Of a stretch of 63,944 nt of DNA, positions 55,346 through 63,696 are shown piece after piece. Source of the stretch: Hydrogenophaga flava NBRC 102514. Its GTDB lineage: Bacteria > Pseudomonadota > Gammaproteobacteria > Burkholderiales > Burkholderiaceae_C. The stretch lies in contig NZ_BCTF01000028.1 of assembly GCF_001571145.1 (NCBI RefSeq), positions 1 through 63,944 on the forward strand, in the 5' to 3' direction. The notes below the pieces were generated by a model. The model searched no databases and was not told where the DNA came from. It saw only the letters and a program-made list of their open reading frames with translations. Position 1 is the stretch's first letter; every line of letters begins with the position of its first letter. A program made the position numbers and the translations under genes.

Positions 55346-55476
55346 GCTGGGGTCACTTTCAACAGGGAGTCACAAACAATGAAAACGCTGCCAGGGCGGG
55401 CTGCCGCGCGCGTTCGACACACACACAATCTAGCAAGTCCCGCGCCACGGCGCACGGCCGTCTGGCGGACCGCCTG

Positions 55477-56247
55477 ATGCACCCGCTGTGGGCGGTGCTG
55501 CCCGGCGCGGTGCTGGGGGTGGCGCTGCAGCTTCAGCAGGCGCGGCTGTGGCCTGGAGCGGTGTACGCGGCGCTGCTGGCGGCGGTGCTCATGCTGGCCG
55601 GCGTTGCCGCATGGGTTGGGGCTGGGCGACGCGCCGGGCTTGCGCTGGGTGCCGCCCTGCTGGCGGGCGCCCTCGCGGCGGCAGGCGCGACGGGTCTGCG
55701 CGCAGCGCGCTACCAGGCGCAGGCGCTCGCGACCTCTCTGGAAGGCGTGAACCTGGTAGTCACCGGGCAGGTGGCCACCATGCCCCAGCGCGGCGCCGAC
55801 AGCGACCGCTTCGAGTTCGCCGTCGAATCGGCGGCGCGGGACGGCCAGGCGGTGGACCTGCCGCCGCGGCTGCTGATCAGCGACTTCCGGGGGCAGGGGA
55901 CGGGGCGCAGCTGGCGCGCGGGCGACGCCTGGCGGCTGACGGTACGGCTCAAGCGCCCGCACGGCGTGTCCAACCCCCACGGCTTCGACCGCGAGCGCTG
56001 GCTCTGGGAGCAGGGCATCGGCGCCACCGGCTACCTGCGCGACGGCCCGCGCGACCCCGCGCCGGTGTTCCTCGGCGCCAGCGGCAGCCACCCGGTGGAG
56101 GCCGCGCGCCAGTGGGTGGCCGACCGCATCGCAACGCGCGTGCAGGACCCGCGCAGCGCCGGTGTGCTGGCGGCGCTGGTGGTGGGCGACCAGGCGGCGA
56201 TCGAGCTGACCTTCCACAATCAACTCGGTAACTGGCGTTCTCTCTGA
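55477..56247 (+). pseudogene. comEC: comEC (DNA uptake channel), 5-prime fragment cut by transposon
   Basis: About 243 host codons of ComEC remain: the N-terminal membrane helices (LWPGAVYAALLAAVLMLAG, ALGAALLAGALAAAGATG), the DUF4131 OB-fold region (LVVTGQVATMPQRGAD ... RDGPRDPAPVFLGA) and the start of the competence domain (VLAALVVGDQAAIE). Here the reading frame enters transposon DNA near 56206 and stops after 13 foreign residues (LTFHNQLGNWRSL). Intact ComEC has about 700-850 residues, so the channel and metallo-hydrolase are lost. The 3-prime part should lie beyond the transposon's far end. Confidence 0.9.
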
Positions 56248-56385
56248 AGCAGGCAAGAGGTGAGTGTGCATCACACAAACAACTCGGTTTGCGCTTTCTG
56301 CTCATCGGTCTCCAGAGTTCACATTCAAGTCGGTTTTACATTAAGTCGGTGTCTCTGTTCCGCCTTGAGTCGGCGAGAAAGTCGT
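56222..56385 (+). repeat. Terminal repeat array, probable TnsB-binding sites
   Basis: Copies of AA(C/G)TCGGT, all in the same orientation, start at 56222 (AACTCGGT), 56281 (AACTCGGT), 56327 (AAGTCGGT) and 56343 (AAGTCGGT), with weaker ATCGGT at 56304 and GAGTCGG at 56367. The first two also share a GCG/CTTTCT-like 3-prime part. Uneven spacing of directly repeated roughly 20-base sites is how Tn7 left ends are built. Confidence 0.65.
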
Positions 56386-56396
56386 TGGTTGGATTT

Positions 56397-56426
56397 AGAA
56401 ATGCAAACGGCCACAAAAGTGGCCGT
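56397..56426 (-). terminator. Terminator of the tns operon
   Basis: ACGGCCAC-TTTT-GTGGCCGT on the minus strand is a perfect eight-base stem with a T4 loop, followed by TTGCATTTCT. It lies 25 bases beyond the last gene of the operon, just inside the terminal repeat array, and would stop transcription before comEC. Confidence 0.75.
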
Positions 56427-56451
56427 GGATACGAGTACGCGGAGGAGCCGG

Positions 56452-57480
56452 TCAAGTTGACCGCGACTCTCGTAGATATTTCAAAACAGGAAGTAAGGAG
56501 CCCTTTTCTTCCATGTCACGAAAAGTTTGAGCGGCATTGTTCCAAGAACCCACTCTGTAAGCGCACTTTCGCCAAGGCTTCTTGGTGTGCAGCTTGACTA
56601 GGATGCCATCCAAGAGCTGGCGCTTGTCCAGTCTTCCAGTCCTTACGTCTCGAAATTTCTGGAGTGTCTCCAGAATTTCAGGCCACTCCTCGTCAGAAAT
56701 GAAAACAGTCCCCTGGCTGTTCTCCAGCACAGAGTATTCCTGCAACTCCTTGTGTGGTGCATACGCTGTCGGTCTCTTCCTGGATTTTCCGGGAATGCAC
56801 AACTTTGGTGCGTCGCCCCCCGGGAAAGAGGCCTCTCGGCTTTCGATGCTCATGACTTCCACAGTGGTCACAAGTACGCCGGTTGAGTGGGCTATTCCGC
56901 GCAATCGCAGGTCCATCTGGCAAAGCGGAAGCTCCATATGGACTTTTCCGCTCAATGCAGACACGTGAACGCTGTCCGCCATGACACGAGCTGTCGGACA
57001 GCTGTGAATCCACGCCAGCAATGGAGTGGGGTCCCTCAGCCTTAGCCCTTTGGCTTGACGAGCCCATGACGCCTCAAGATGAATCGTTGGAGGCGCTTCT
57101 TGGTTCGACCAAGACACTTGGTCTATTGCTTGAGGCTTGAAGAATTCTTCAAGCATGAAGCGGGTGGGCACAAACATCGCTCGCATCAAGGCAAGAGCGG
57201 GAACAAAGAGCCTGCGATTCTGAACAGCAACTTGCCACAGCGTATGTTTGTTGTGCCGTCCCTGCGGCAGTACCAGCCCAAAATGAGGGAGCACATCCTC
57301 GCTTTCTGCTGGGCTGAAGTCAGCAGAATCTAGTCGTGCCCGTATGACGATGTCCTCCTCTTTCGGAATGCCACTCTGATAGAAATCACCAACGTCCAGA
57401 TACTCAACTTCCCCCTTGTCCTTGAACACAAGCCCCTGCATCCTCCCCCGACTTACCACCACCTCGCTCAGCCAATCCAT
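56452..57480 (-). CDS. Last gene of tns operon, possible TnsE/TniE-like protein
   Basis: A 342-residue soluble protein without a domain I can name with certainty. Its place after tniQ, at the element's end, equals that of tnsE in Tn7 and tniE in Tn6022-type elements, and its basic C-terminus (VGSWNNAAQTFRDMEEKG, VLKYLRES) resembles, by eye, the C-terminal pattern I associate with that group. TnsE of Tn7 binds DNA and the sliding clamp and sends the element into replicating mobile plasmids, but it is longer (about 538 residues). ATG 57480 has AAGGAGG eight bases upstream; a GTG nine bases earlier is out-ranked. A gap of 167 bases before it holds nothing recognisable. Confidence 0.6.
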   Translation of the reverse strand: MDWLSEVVVSRGRMQGLVFKDKGEVEYLDVGDFYQSGIPKEEDIVIRARLDSADFSPAESEDVLPHFGLVLPQGRHNKHTLWQVAVQNRRLFVPALALMRAMFVPTRFMLEEFFKPQAIDQVSWSNQEAPPTIHLEASWARQAKGLRLRDPTPLLAWIHSCPTARVMADSVHVSALSGKVHMELPLCQMDLRLRGIAHSTGVLVTTVEVMSIESREASFPGGDAPKLCIPGKSRKRPTAYAPHKELQEYSVLENSQGTVFISDEEWPEILETLQKFRDVRTGRLDKRQLLDGILVKLHTKKPWRKCAYRVGSWNNAAQTFRDMEEKGSLLPVLKYLRESRST

Positions 57481-57647
57481 GCCATCCACCTCCTTCAGAG
57501 ATGAATAGGGGATGGGTTTTATCTTTTTGGTTGTCCCATACCAAACCAGCAGCTCAAACAGTCTCCGGCGGTATGTTCAGTTGACCGCACCCTGTGTGGG
57601 GACCTCACGCTCTAGCTCTCCTGAGAACTTCTACGGAAGTGCGGGGT

Positions 57648-58829
57648 TCACTTGCGCTTTGCGCTACTTGCGTAGACGCGTTTTCGCCTCCCGATTTGTC
57701 GTTCTGCAAGTTCCGTATATCGAAAGACCCGCAAGGCTGCACGCAAAGATGGGAACTCCACGTAGTGATGACGGTATGTCTGAGCGAGTCCCAGCACTTC
57801 CAGAACTTCTCTGACTGTGAAGCGGCGAGAGGACTGCTTCCATACCTCTTGAAACTCCCTAAAGCGGCGTGTTGCTTCCTCGTCAGTCGAGCTGAGGTTT
57901 CTGGGGGCTTTCCCAGGGCGCTTGTATGTTTGAAGAACCTGTTCAGGCGCGCGAACTCCGAGTCGAAGAAATGCGTGCATGAAAACATGCCGTGTAGCAG
58001 AGACGTTCGGAGCTGAATCTGGGCGCACGAGTAAAGCAGGCCAAGAAGAGGTAGCTGCTCTTGAAAAGCGAGCCCCGTGTTTGACAAGAAAATCCAAACC
58101 AAACTCATTCGCCATACCCCTTGCAAGAGCGGCGGATGCCACGTCTCCAGAGGGCATCCCATATCCAAGCTCGCACGCTCGAAGCTTGTACACGTGGGAC
58201 CAGTTTTCGTTTTGGGGTATTGAGCGATGCAGTGCTTCAAGCCCGACCCTTTCCACCAGTCGTTCAATCTCTTTCGCCACTGGAGGGCAAGGCCTTGCGG
58301 CCTTGGCTTGATGCGGCATCACAAAGTTCCTTGTTCCCCTGCTACCTCCTACGGGTATGTCCGTTTCGAGAAGTTCGATTCCATGAGTCGCACACGTGCG
58401 CGACATTGGGAGAAGGTGAGCGCGCCGCCAGTAGGACTCGCCCAACAATCCCAAATCCTCTTGTACGCATGAAGCGCAAATACGTCGGTACCTAGAACCG
58501 ACGGTCACACTCTTGGCTATCGAGCTCAAGGACTCTGACGAGGTGTCGAGCGATATTGCCTTCTCGATGATTCTTGCTTGCTCAGCCGGAGGCAAGAATG
58601 CAATCGCGTAGGGGAGCATGGTGTGCTCGAGCACGAACTCAACCGGTGATGAGCCAGTCGCCAGAGCAAGTCGTCCGATGTCACTTCCAAGGAAGAATGA
58701 TGCATTCGAGCGGCGAGACCCATATATGGACCAGAACAGCCGCTTGACTGGTAGTCCCGTATGAAACAAAGCCCGCGCCAGGATGCTTCCCGCTACTTCA
58801 TCGGGGTAGGGCTTTGGTAGCAGCAGCAC
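57648..58829 (-). CDS. tniQ: TniQ/TnsD-family target-selection protein
   Basis: A 393-residue protein starting LLLPKPYPDEVAGSILAR, the usual TniQ opening. A zinc site C-x2-C ... C-x2-H is formed by C118, C121, C146 and H149. The C-terminal 240 residues are helical and basic and probably contain DNA-binding helix-turn-helix units (FTVREVLEVLGLAQTYRHHY). In Tn7, TnsD binds attTn7 and recruits TnsC; this protein is shorter than TnsD (508) but longer than minimal TniQ. The GTG start at 58829 shares a base with the tnsC stop (TAGTG), so translation is coupled. It is the only TniQ visible, so it may be the one that recognises comEC. Confidence 0.88.
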   Translation of the reverse strand: MLLLPKPYPDEVAGSILARALFHTGLPVKRLFWSIYGSRRSNASFFLGSDIGRLALATGSSPVEFVLEHTMLPYAIAFLPPAEQARIIEKAISLDTSSESLSSIAKSVTVGSRYRRICASCVQEDLGLLGESYWRRAHLLPMSRTCATHGIELLETDIPVGGSRGTRNFVMPHQAKAARPCPPVAKEIERLVERVGLEALHRSIPQNENWSHVYKLRACELGYGMPSGDVASAALARGMANEFGLDFLVKHGARFSRAATSSWPALLVRPDSAPNVSATRHVFMHAFLRLGVRAPEQVLQTYKRPGKAPRNLSSTDEEATRRFREFQEVWKQSSRRFTVREVLEVLGLAQTYRHHYVEFPSLRAALRVFRYTELAERQIGRRKRVYASSAKRK

Positions 58830-60493
58830 TATGCAAGGTCGAGTAGCTCTTCCAGAGGCATAACGAACCCGAGTTCGGCCATCTTGTCTGGGACAGGGCA
58901 CTTTGCTTTGTGAGCCTTGACATAGGCGTTTCTGTAGTCGCTCGGTCTGTCCGCAATGGCAGATTCGAGGCTGGCAAGAATTTGAGCGTTGGTGCTAGCT
59001 GTGGTGCGCTTTGTCGGAACCCCGATGTTGGTGTTCAGTAGCTTCACTGCCTTGGCTACCGCTTGCGGAAGGTCCTTGAAATTCCCATCGTCGAACATCC
59101 TCTGCGCAGCATCAACACTCTCGCCGTTCTCGAACCCCTGCGAGACCAACGCAGAAGCAATCTTGTCCACCGTTACAGTGTCTTGCTCAGAGTTCTTTTG
59201 ACGACTCATCATCTCGCGATGGACGCCGTTTTTCACGCGCTCAAGATACCCATCGATGTCGAGTGGGGCGATGTCGTCATACTCCGCCAGCTTGTTCAAG
59301 TCGTTGTCGCGCAGAGCCCTGAGCATTGGGTGAAGCAGCACCATTTCAGTTGAGTACACCTGTCCCAGGTGTTCAACTGTGATGCGCTCCGACTTGTCCA
59401 GCATCGCAAGAGCCTGCACTGAGACAAACAGTTTCAGCGCTATGTCAACTACGCCCTGGCTGTAGTGGAACATCATCTCTCGAAGCTCTGCATCGAGTAC
59501 GACTGGATTCTTCACCCACTGATACTGGAAGAGTTCCTCTATGAACTCGTCCCACTCAGAAAGGGAGTCAATCTCGTCGCTTCGCTCAAGCGGGCCCCAA
59601 TAAGACATACCGCGGCCGGAAGCGCGACGCGCTTGTCGAAAGTCGAGTGAGAACACCCTCTTTGCTTTGTTCGTACCGACAAAGACAATCGGGAGTCCGA
59701 GTTCATTGCAGGCCGAGACCAGTTCAGTCATCACAGTTTGCTGACTCTTGTGCGAGTTGGCGAGGTTTTGAACTTCGTCAGCGATGAGTACGCCCACATG
59801 ATGCATGTGAAGCAATCGCGCGACGCTTCGCATAAGTGCGTCAGCACCCGGCTTACCACGCACCGCGAACGTCTCGTAGTAGTTTGCGCTCGGTATCAGC
59901 TTGTCGAGTTGAGAAAGGATGCCGTGGGCGAGACCTTTGATTGAAGAACCGTCACTCGGCATCTCAACGTGCAAGTAAGTCACTTGGTACACATTCAGCG
60001 TCGGATGAAAGATGACCTGAGGCATTTGCGAGCACCAGTGCTTGATGAAGCTGGTCTTGCCCATCCCTGACAGTCCGATGAGTAGCGTCGAGCTCTGTCC
60101 AGCAGTTTCGAGCAATGAATGGTCCTCATGGGTGCCTGGAAATCCACTCTCATAGATTGCCTGGTAGCGCCTCGCATGTTCCGCAGTTCTGGGGGCGCGG
60201 CCTACGTACCCGTTTCGAATCATGGAGGTCAGCGTCGAGCTCATCTCGACATGCCTGTGCAACGGAACGCGGAAGTTCATTAGGGTCTCAAGCGCCTCAA
60301 TGCGTTCGGCTGTCGGCCATTCGCGCTGCGCAACTTCGAACTGCGGCTTCTTCGATAGCTTGGCAAGAATGTCTTCTTCCTCCAAGACTGGTGGAAGCGC
60401 TTCAATGAGAGGGTTGTCTTTGTGCCGTGGGAGCCTTGCCGGCGTGTACTTTGCGACGCAGCACTGAGGGCTAAGTTCATGAAGATTTTTCAT
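58829..60493 (-). CDS. tnsC: TnsC AAA+ regulator
   Basis: A 554-residue ATPase, almost the length of Tn7 TnsC (555). Walker A is at 140-147 (GLSGMGKT), Walker B at 233-240 (VGVLIADE) and sensor 1 near IVFVGTNKAKR. It forms ATP-dependent filaments on target DNA, joins the TniQ-marked site to TnsA/TnsB, and gives target immunity. The start ATG is four bases after the tnsB stop (TGACACATG). Confidence 0.92.
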   Translation of the reverse strand: MKNLHELSPQCCVAKYTPARLPRHKDNPLIEALPPVLEEEDILAKLSKKPQFEVAQREWPTAERIEALETLMNFRVPLHRHVEMSSTLTSMIRNGYVGRAPRTAEHARRYQAIYESGFPGTHEDHSLLETAGQSSTLLIGLSGMGKTSFIKHWCSQMPQVIFHPTLNVYQVTYLHVEMPSDGSSIKGLAHGILSQLDKLIPSANYYETFAVRGKPGADALMRSVARLLHMHHVGVLIADEVQNLANSHKSQQTVMTELVSACNELGLPIVFVGTNKAKRVFSLDFRQARRASGRGMSYWGPLERSDEIDSLSEWDEFIEELFQYQWVKNPVVLDAELREMMFHYSQGVVDIALKLFVSVQALAMLDKSERITVEHLGQVYSTEMVLLHPMLRALRDNDLNKLAEYDDIAPLDIDGYLERVKNGVHREMMSRQKNSEQDTVTVDKIASALVSQGFENGESVDAAQRMFDDGNFKDLPQAVAKAVKLLNTNIGVPTKRTTASTNAQILASLESAIADRPSDYRNAYVKAHKAKCPVPDKMAELGFVMPLEELLDLA

Positions 60494-60496
60494 GTG

Positions 60497-62623
60497 TCAT
60501 CCAAAAATGAGTTGACGAGCAGCTGCCGCGCGTTCCGCCGTCAGAGCGGCTGAACCTGCAGATGCACTCCCTTCTTTATGTGCAGGCTCCCCCGTAGAGC
60601 GGGAGCCGTGTGCCGTCGTAAGTTCCACTGCATGTGGCGGCGCCGGTTTGTTTGCGTACTCAAGGTCATCTTGCTGTTGATGTTTGAGTTCGTCTGCACG
60701 CTGTTCTTTGATTTCTCTTTTCCGAGCAGTCCGTGAGGACCCATTTCTTTGTTCTTTGAGCTTCTTCTTGGCTTTGTCAGCAATCTTCTTGTTTGCGGTG
60801 TTTGCATCTATCTTTGTCTGAAGTCGGCCTTGCTCAATGACATGGTCCTGCTTCTTTGCAGTCTTCGTTATGTGTTGCACCTCCGCCCATGAGTACCCAG
60901 AGTACGCCCTCGAAGGTGGTGTTAAGGAGCATTCGTGCACAACGCCGCGCTGAATCGGGTCATGGACATAGATGTGGTCGACTGAGCGCAAGTCATGAGA
61001 GATGAGTACCTTGAAGGTTTTCTTCCGCGCCTTCTCAAACCACTCGCTTTTCACTGCCTCTTCGCACGTGTAGTGGCAGCTGTTGAATCGAATGCCGTGT
61101 TCCGTGACGACAGCCTCTTCTCTCGGCAGAAGGGCACTTCGTACTGACTCATACTCAAACTGAGGGAGCACTCCCGAGCGCTCAACGATTCCGTGATTCC
61201 ACAGCTCAATAGGGCTCGGGCTCACGTCGTCTAGCACCTCCCTGGGGCTCCTCGGGTAGTTGGCCATCGGCATGCGGTTGTGCATGATGATGAGGTTCAG
61301 CATCATTGCTCTGAAGTCATCGAGGGTCATGCAGGCGTCTTTTTCATAGTGCTTGCCCTGTCGTTTTTTCAAGTTTTCCGGTGGCTCAAATCCCGGCGAG
61401 TCCGGTTGAAGGGACGTGCGATTCTGATGGAACTTCGTTTCTACGCAAGCCTTCTGGTCGCCCCTTTTTGGCGGAGTGTTTGCGACCTGAATCTCAATCT
61501 CGCTTGCCAATTGGTCACTCTTGTTTCTGAAGAGTTCTGAGCGGTCAGCGAGCACCTTCTGGCAGAAGACTTTGTGAGCGGGCCAGTCTCTACGGTCATA
61601 CTTGACGCCATAGCGGGCACACATCGAAGCTTTGTCCTCCGAGATGCTCATGAAGGCGAGCTGCGCGCACACCCAGGACGGGTTTTCGAGCCCGATGTAC
61701 CAACCCACAATCAGTCGCGACTTTCTGTCGACAATCAGGTAGATGGTCGGCTTCCCGACGATGACGTTGACGTTATCCCTGGCCACCAAATGGATGTCGC
61801 CAATGGTTGCATCAGCCTCATAGATATGACCAACGCCATGGCAGTCCTCAAGTACTGAACCAAGAACGGCACGGTCTTCAAGGTCGAAGTCATTTCCTTT
61901 CCGGCTGCGCGCTATGACTGCAGCCGAGAAGAAAGAACGGAGAAAGTGGTCGAACTGACGTGGGGTCGGCCGCTCACCAAACGGTTTTGCGATAACGGCG
62001 CCATTGCCGTCCTGATAGGAGTAGTGGTTGTCGACTAGGGCTACAAAAGTACTCGCGATGGTCGCAAGTTCGTTGCGGAGGTAGACGTTTTCCACCACTG
62101 ATTTCATGGTCTCGATGTCAGCGGGTGTTAGCTGATAGACCGAATAGCTCGACGTCTTGCGGCCGCGTTTGGCCGTTGTACCTTTGCCGTCTGGCTGTTT
62201 GCCGCACTTGTGAAAGTTGCCTAGCAATGCGTCCTTAGTCTGTCCGCCTGCGTACCACCTTCTCAAGTGTTTATAAAGAGTCTTGGGCGCTACTCCGGCT
62301 GTTTCTGCTTGCTGCTGTATCTGGCGAGCTCGCTCCGAAGTGTCGGAGACATAGAGAAGCTTGCTGGGGAGGTCTCCAAGAGCCGTATATGCCTTCTCGC
62401 GCACCCGTACCATCGCTGCGGTAGGCACATTTCTCTGACGTGCAGCGGCGCCTGGCTTTGCAGAAATGGCATTCAGGTCTCGAATTGAAGAGAAAGGAAC
62501 CTGGGATGGCCAAGCGTCTTTGTTGTTGAGGTGAAAAATTGAGGCTTCGTTCGTTTCCGTGTTGACATCAAGCAAACGAAATTTGTTGTCGTCGACCTCA
62601 AATATGTTGTTCTTAAAGAGCAT
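60497..62623 (-). CDS. tnsB: TnsB DDE transposase
   Basis: A 708-residue transposase of the retroviral integrase superfamily. The catalytic residues are D271 (IYEADATIGD), D360 (KVLADRSELF) and E395 (KACVETKF), nearly the same numbers as D273, D361 and E396 of Tn7 TnsB. N-terminal helices with APKTLYKHLRRW form the end-binding region; a Mu-type C-terminal barrel and a long basic Lys/Gln-rich tail (KKIADKAKKKLKEQRNG), which should contact TnsC, follow. It cuts and joins the 3-prime ends. The gene begins nine bases after tnsA. Confidence 0.95.
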   Translation of the reverse strand: MLFKNNIFEVDDNKFRLLDVNTETNEASIFHLNNKDAWPSQVPFSSIRDLNAISAKPGAAARQRNVPTAAMVRVREKAYTALGDLPSKLLYVSDTSERARQIQQQAETAGVAPKTLYKHLRRWYAGGQTKDALLGNFHKCGKQPDGKGTTAKRGRKTSSYSVYQLTPADIETMKSVVENVYLRNELATIASTFVALVDNHYSYQDGNGAVIAKPFGERPTPRQFDHFLRSFFSAAVIARSRKGNDFDLEDRAVLGSVLEDCHGVGHIYEADATIGDIHLVARDNVNVIVGKPTIYLIVDRKSRLIVGWYIGLENPSWVCAQLAFMSISEDKASMCARYGVKYDRRDWPAHKVFCQKVLADRSELFRNKSDQLASEIEIQVANTPPKRGDQKACVETKFHQNRTSLQPDSPGFEPPENLKKRQGKHYEKDACMTLDDFRAMMLNLIIMHNRMPMANYPRSPREVLDDVSPSPIELWNHGIVERSGVLPQFEYESVRSALLPREEAVVTEHGIRFNSCHYTCEEAVKSEWFEKARKKTFKVLISHDLRSVDHIYVHDPIQRGVVHECSLTPPSRAYSGYSWAEVQHITKTAKKQDHVIEQGRLQTKIDANTANKKIADKAKKKLKEQRNGSSRTARKREIKEQRADELKHQQQDDLEYANKPAPPHAVELTTAHGSRSTGEPAHKEGSASAGSAALTAERAAAARQLIFG

Positions 62624-62632
62624 GACTTGACC

Positions 62633-63478
62633 TCAGGCAACGGCACGAAGATTTCCAAACCTTGCGGTGATGGTCATCTCTTTGACCAGAGATTTTTCGA
62701 TTTCTCGAAGGTTGAGGTCAGGGACCAGCGTACGGTCGAGCATCAAGAGCTTCGCGACGCGTAGTCCCGTGCCACGGGGTAGGCCAACCCCCTCTTCGAA
62801 CTGCCTGCAGTACTCGCTCAGAGTGAGGTTGCCGCGATACTTGAGCAGGTCGCTTTCCATTGAAGCTTTGAGGTCTTCAAAGTAGTTCGGCCGTGGCAGC
62901 ACTTCGCCTTCACGAACAGCTGCAAGCTGAATCCACTCGATGTTGTCAATCCGTTTCCGAGGGATGGAGGTGTCGAGCACGAGGTGATGCTGAACTCCCA
63001 TGAGTGCCAGGGCTTCTCTGGTGATTTCAAGCTTGTTCAATGTGTTTAGGTCGTTGAGGGCTCCTTCGTCTTTTGCGTCGTACGCCACCATGACCTCTTT
63101 GCCGCTCACTACTTTGGTCACCATGAAATCGACGGTCATCACGACGGGAACGTGCGTTTGAGGATAGTAGGGATGCGCTACCTTTAGCTCGCGTGCGACC
63201 TGCTGCGTGAAGCCCCGGTCGAAGAGCGGAAACTGTTCTCTGATGTCACTCACATCTCGTTGCCACTCGAGAGCGACAAAAAGTCGACTTTCGATATCGG
63301 ACATGAAGTGATGCACGCTCCTACCTGTTTTCTTGCTTGGCCTTCGCAGACAGCGGCCTTGGCTTGAGAAGTCCTGAACCTCTATCCACGGCCGGTAGTC
63401 CGGGCCACGACCGGTTCCGCGACCAGCCCTTCTCAATTCCTCAATTTTTTTCTCAGTCCACTTGATACGTCCTGCCAT
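62633..63478 (-). CDS. tnsA: TnsA endonuclease
   Basis: A 281-residue restriction-endonuclease-fold protein that cuts the 5-prime ends of the element so that it moves by cut-and-paste. Catalytic residues are E63 (SDIESRLF), D117 (MTVDFMV) and K136 (YDAKDEG), matching E63, D114 and K132 of Tn7 TnsA. The C-terminal winged-helix region (LRVAKLLMLDRTLVPDLNL) contacts TnsC/TnsB. An AGGAAC ribosome site overlaps the stop of the small gene upstream, so TnsA is likely translated from the same message. Confidence 0.94.
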   Translation of the reverse strand: MAGRIKWTEKKIEELRRAGRGTGRGPDYRPWIEVQDFSSQGRCLRRPSKKTGRSVHHFMSDIESRLFVALEWQRDVSDIREQFPLFDRGFTQQVARELKVAHPYYPQTHVPVVMTVDFMVTKVVSGKEVMVAYDAKDEGALNDLNTLNKLEITREALALMGVQHHLVLDTSIPRKRIDNIEWIQLAAVREGEVLPRPNYFEDLKASMESDLLKYRGNLTLSEYCRQFEEGVGLPRGTGLRVAKLLMLDRTLVPDLNLREIEKSLVKEMTITARFGNLRAVA

Positions 63479-63486
63479 AACGGTTC

Positions 63487-63696
63487 CTATTTGATGCGTA
63501 TGAGTTGGTCGAGGTGGCTGTATTCGCTCTCGACACGCATGTGTAGAAACCGACTTGTTTGTCTAAAGTCGACCTGATGAGGGGTTTGTTTAGTACGCGT
63601 TTCTCGTCCTTCTGCGTGGCGGATTCGCAACGCAAACTGCTCAGATGGGTTGCTTTGCTTAGGCGTCCACATGCAGTTTCGACCACTACCGTTCAT
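63487..63696 (-). CDS. 69-residue unidentified protein ahead of tnsA
   Basis: An ATG at 63696 overlaps the stop of the preceding gene as ATGA, and the frame ends at TAG 63487, eight bases before tnsA. The product (MNGSGRNCMWTPKQSNPSEQ at the start, HLDQLIRIK at the end) is basic, with no known domain, signal or membrane helix. Its position and coupling suggest a role in, or regulation of, the tns operon. It is possible that this is only a leader or a remnant. Confidence 0.55.
   Translation of the reverse strand: MNGSGRNCMWTPKQSNPSEQFALRIRHAEGRETRTKQTPHQVDFRQTSRFLHMRVESEYSHLDQLIRIK

Noticed and set aside
56260..56460. Short open frames in the transposon end region
   Set aside because: They overlap the terminal repeat array and terminator, lack ribosome sites and resemble nothing.
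57512..57814. A 100-codon plus-strand frame between the tniE-like gene and tniQ
   Set aside because: It mostly overlaps tniQ on the other strand and has no domain or ribosome site.
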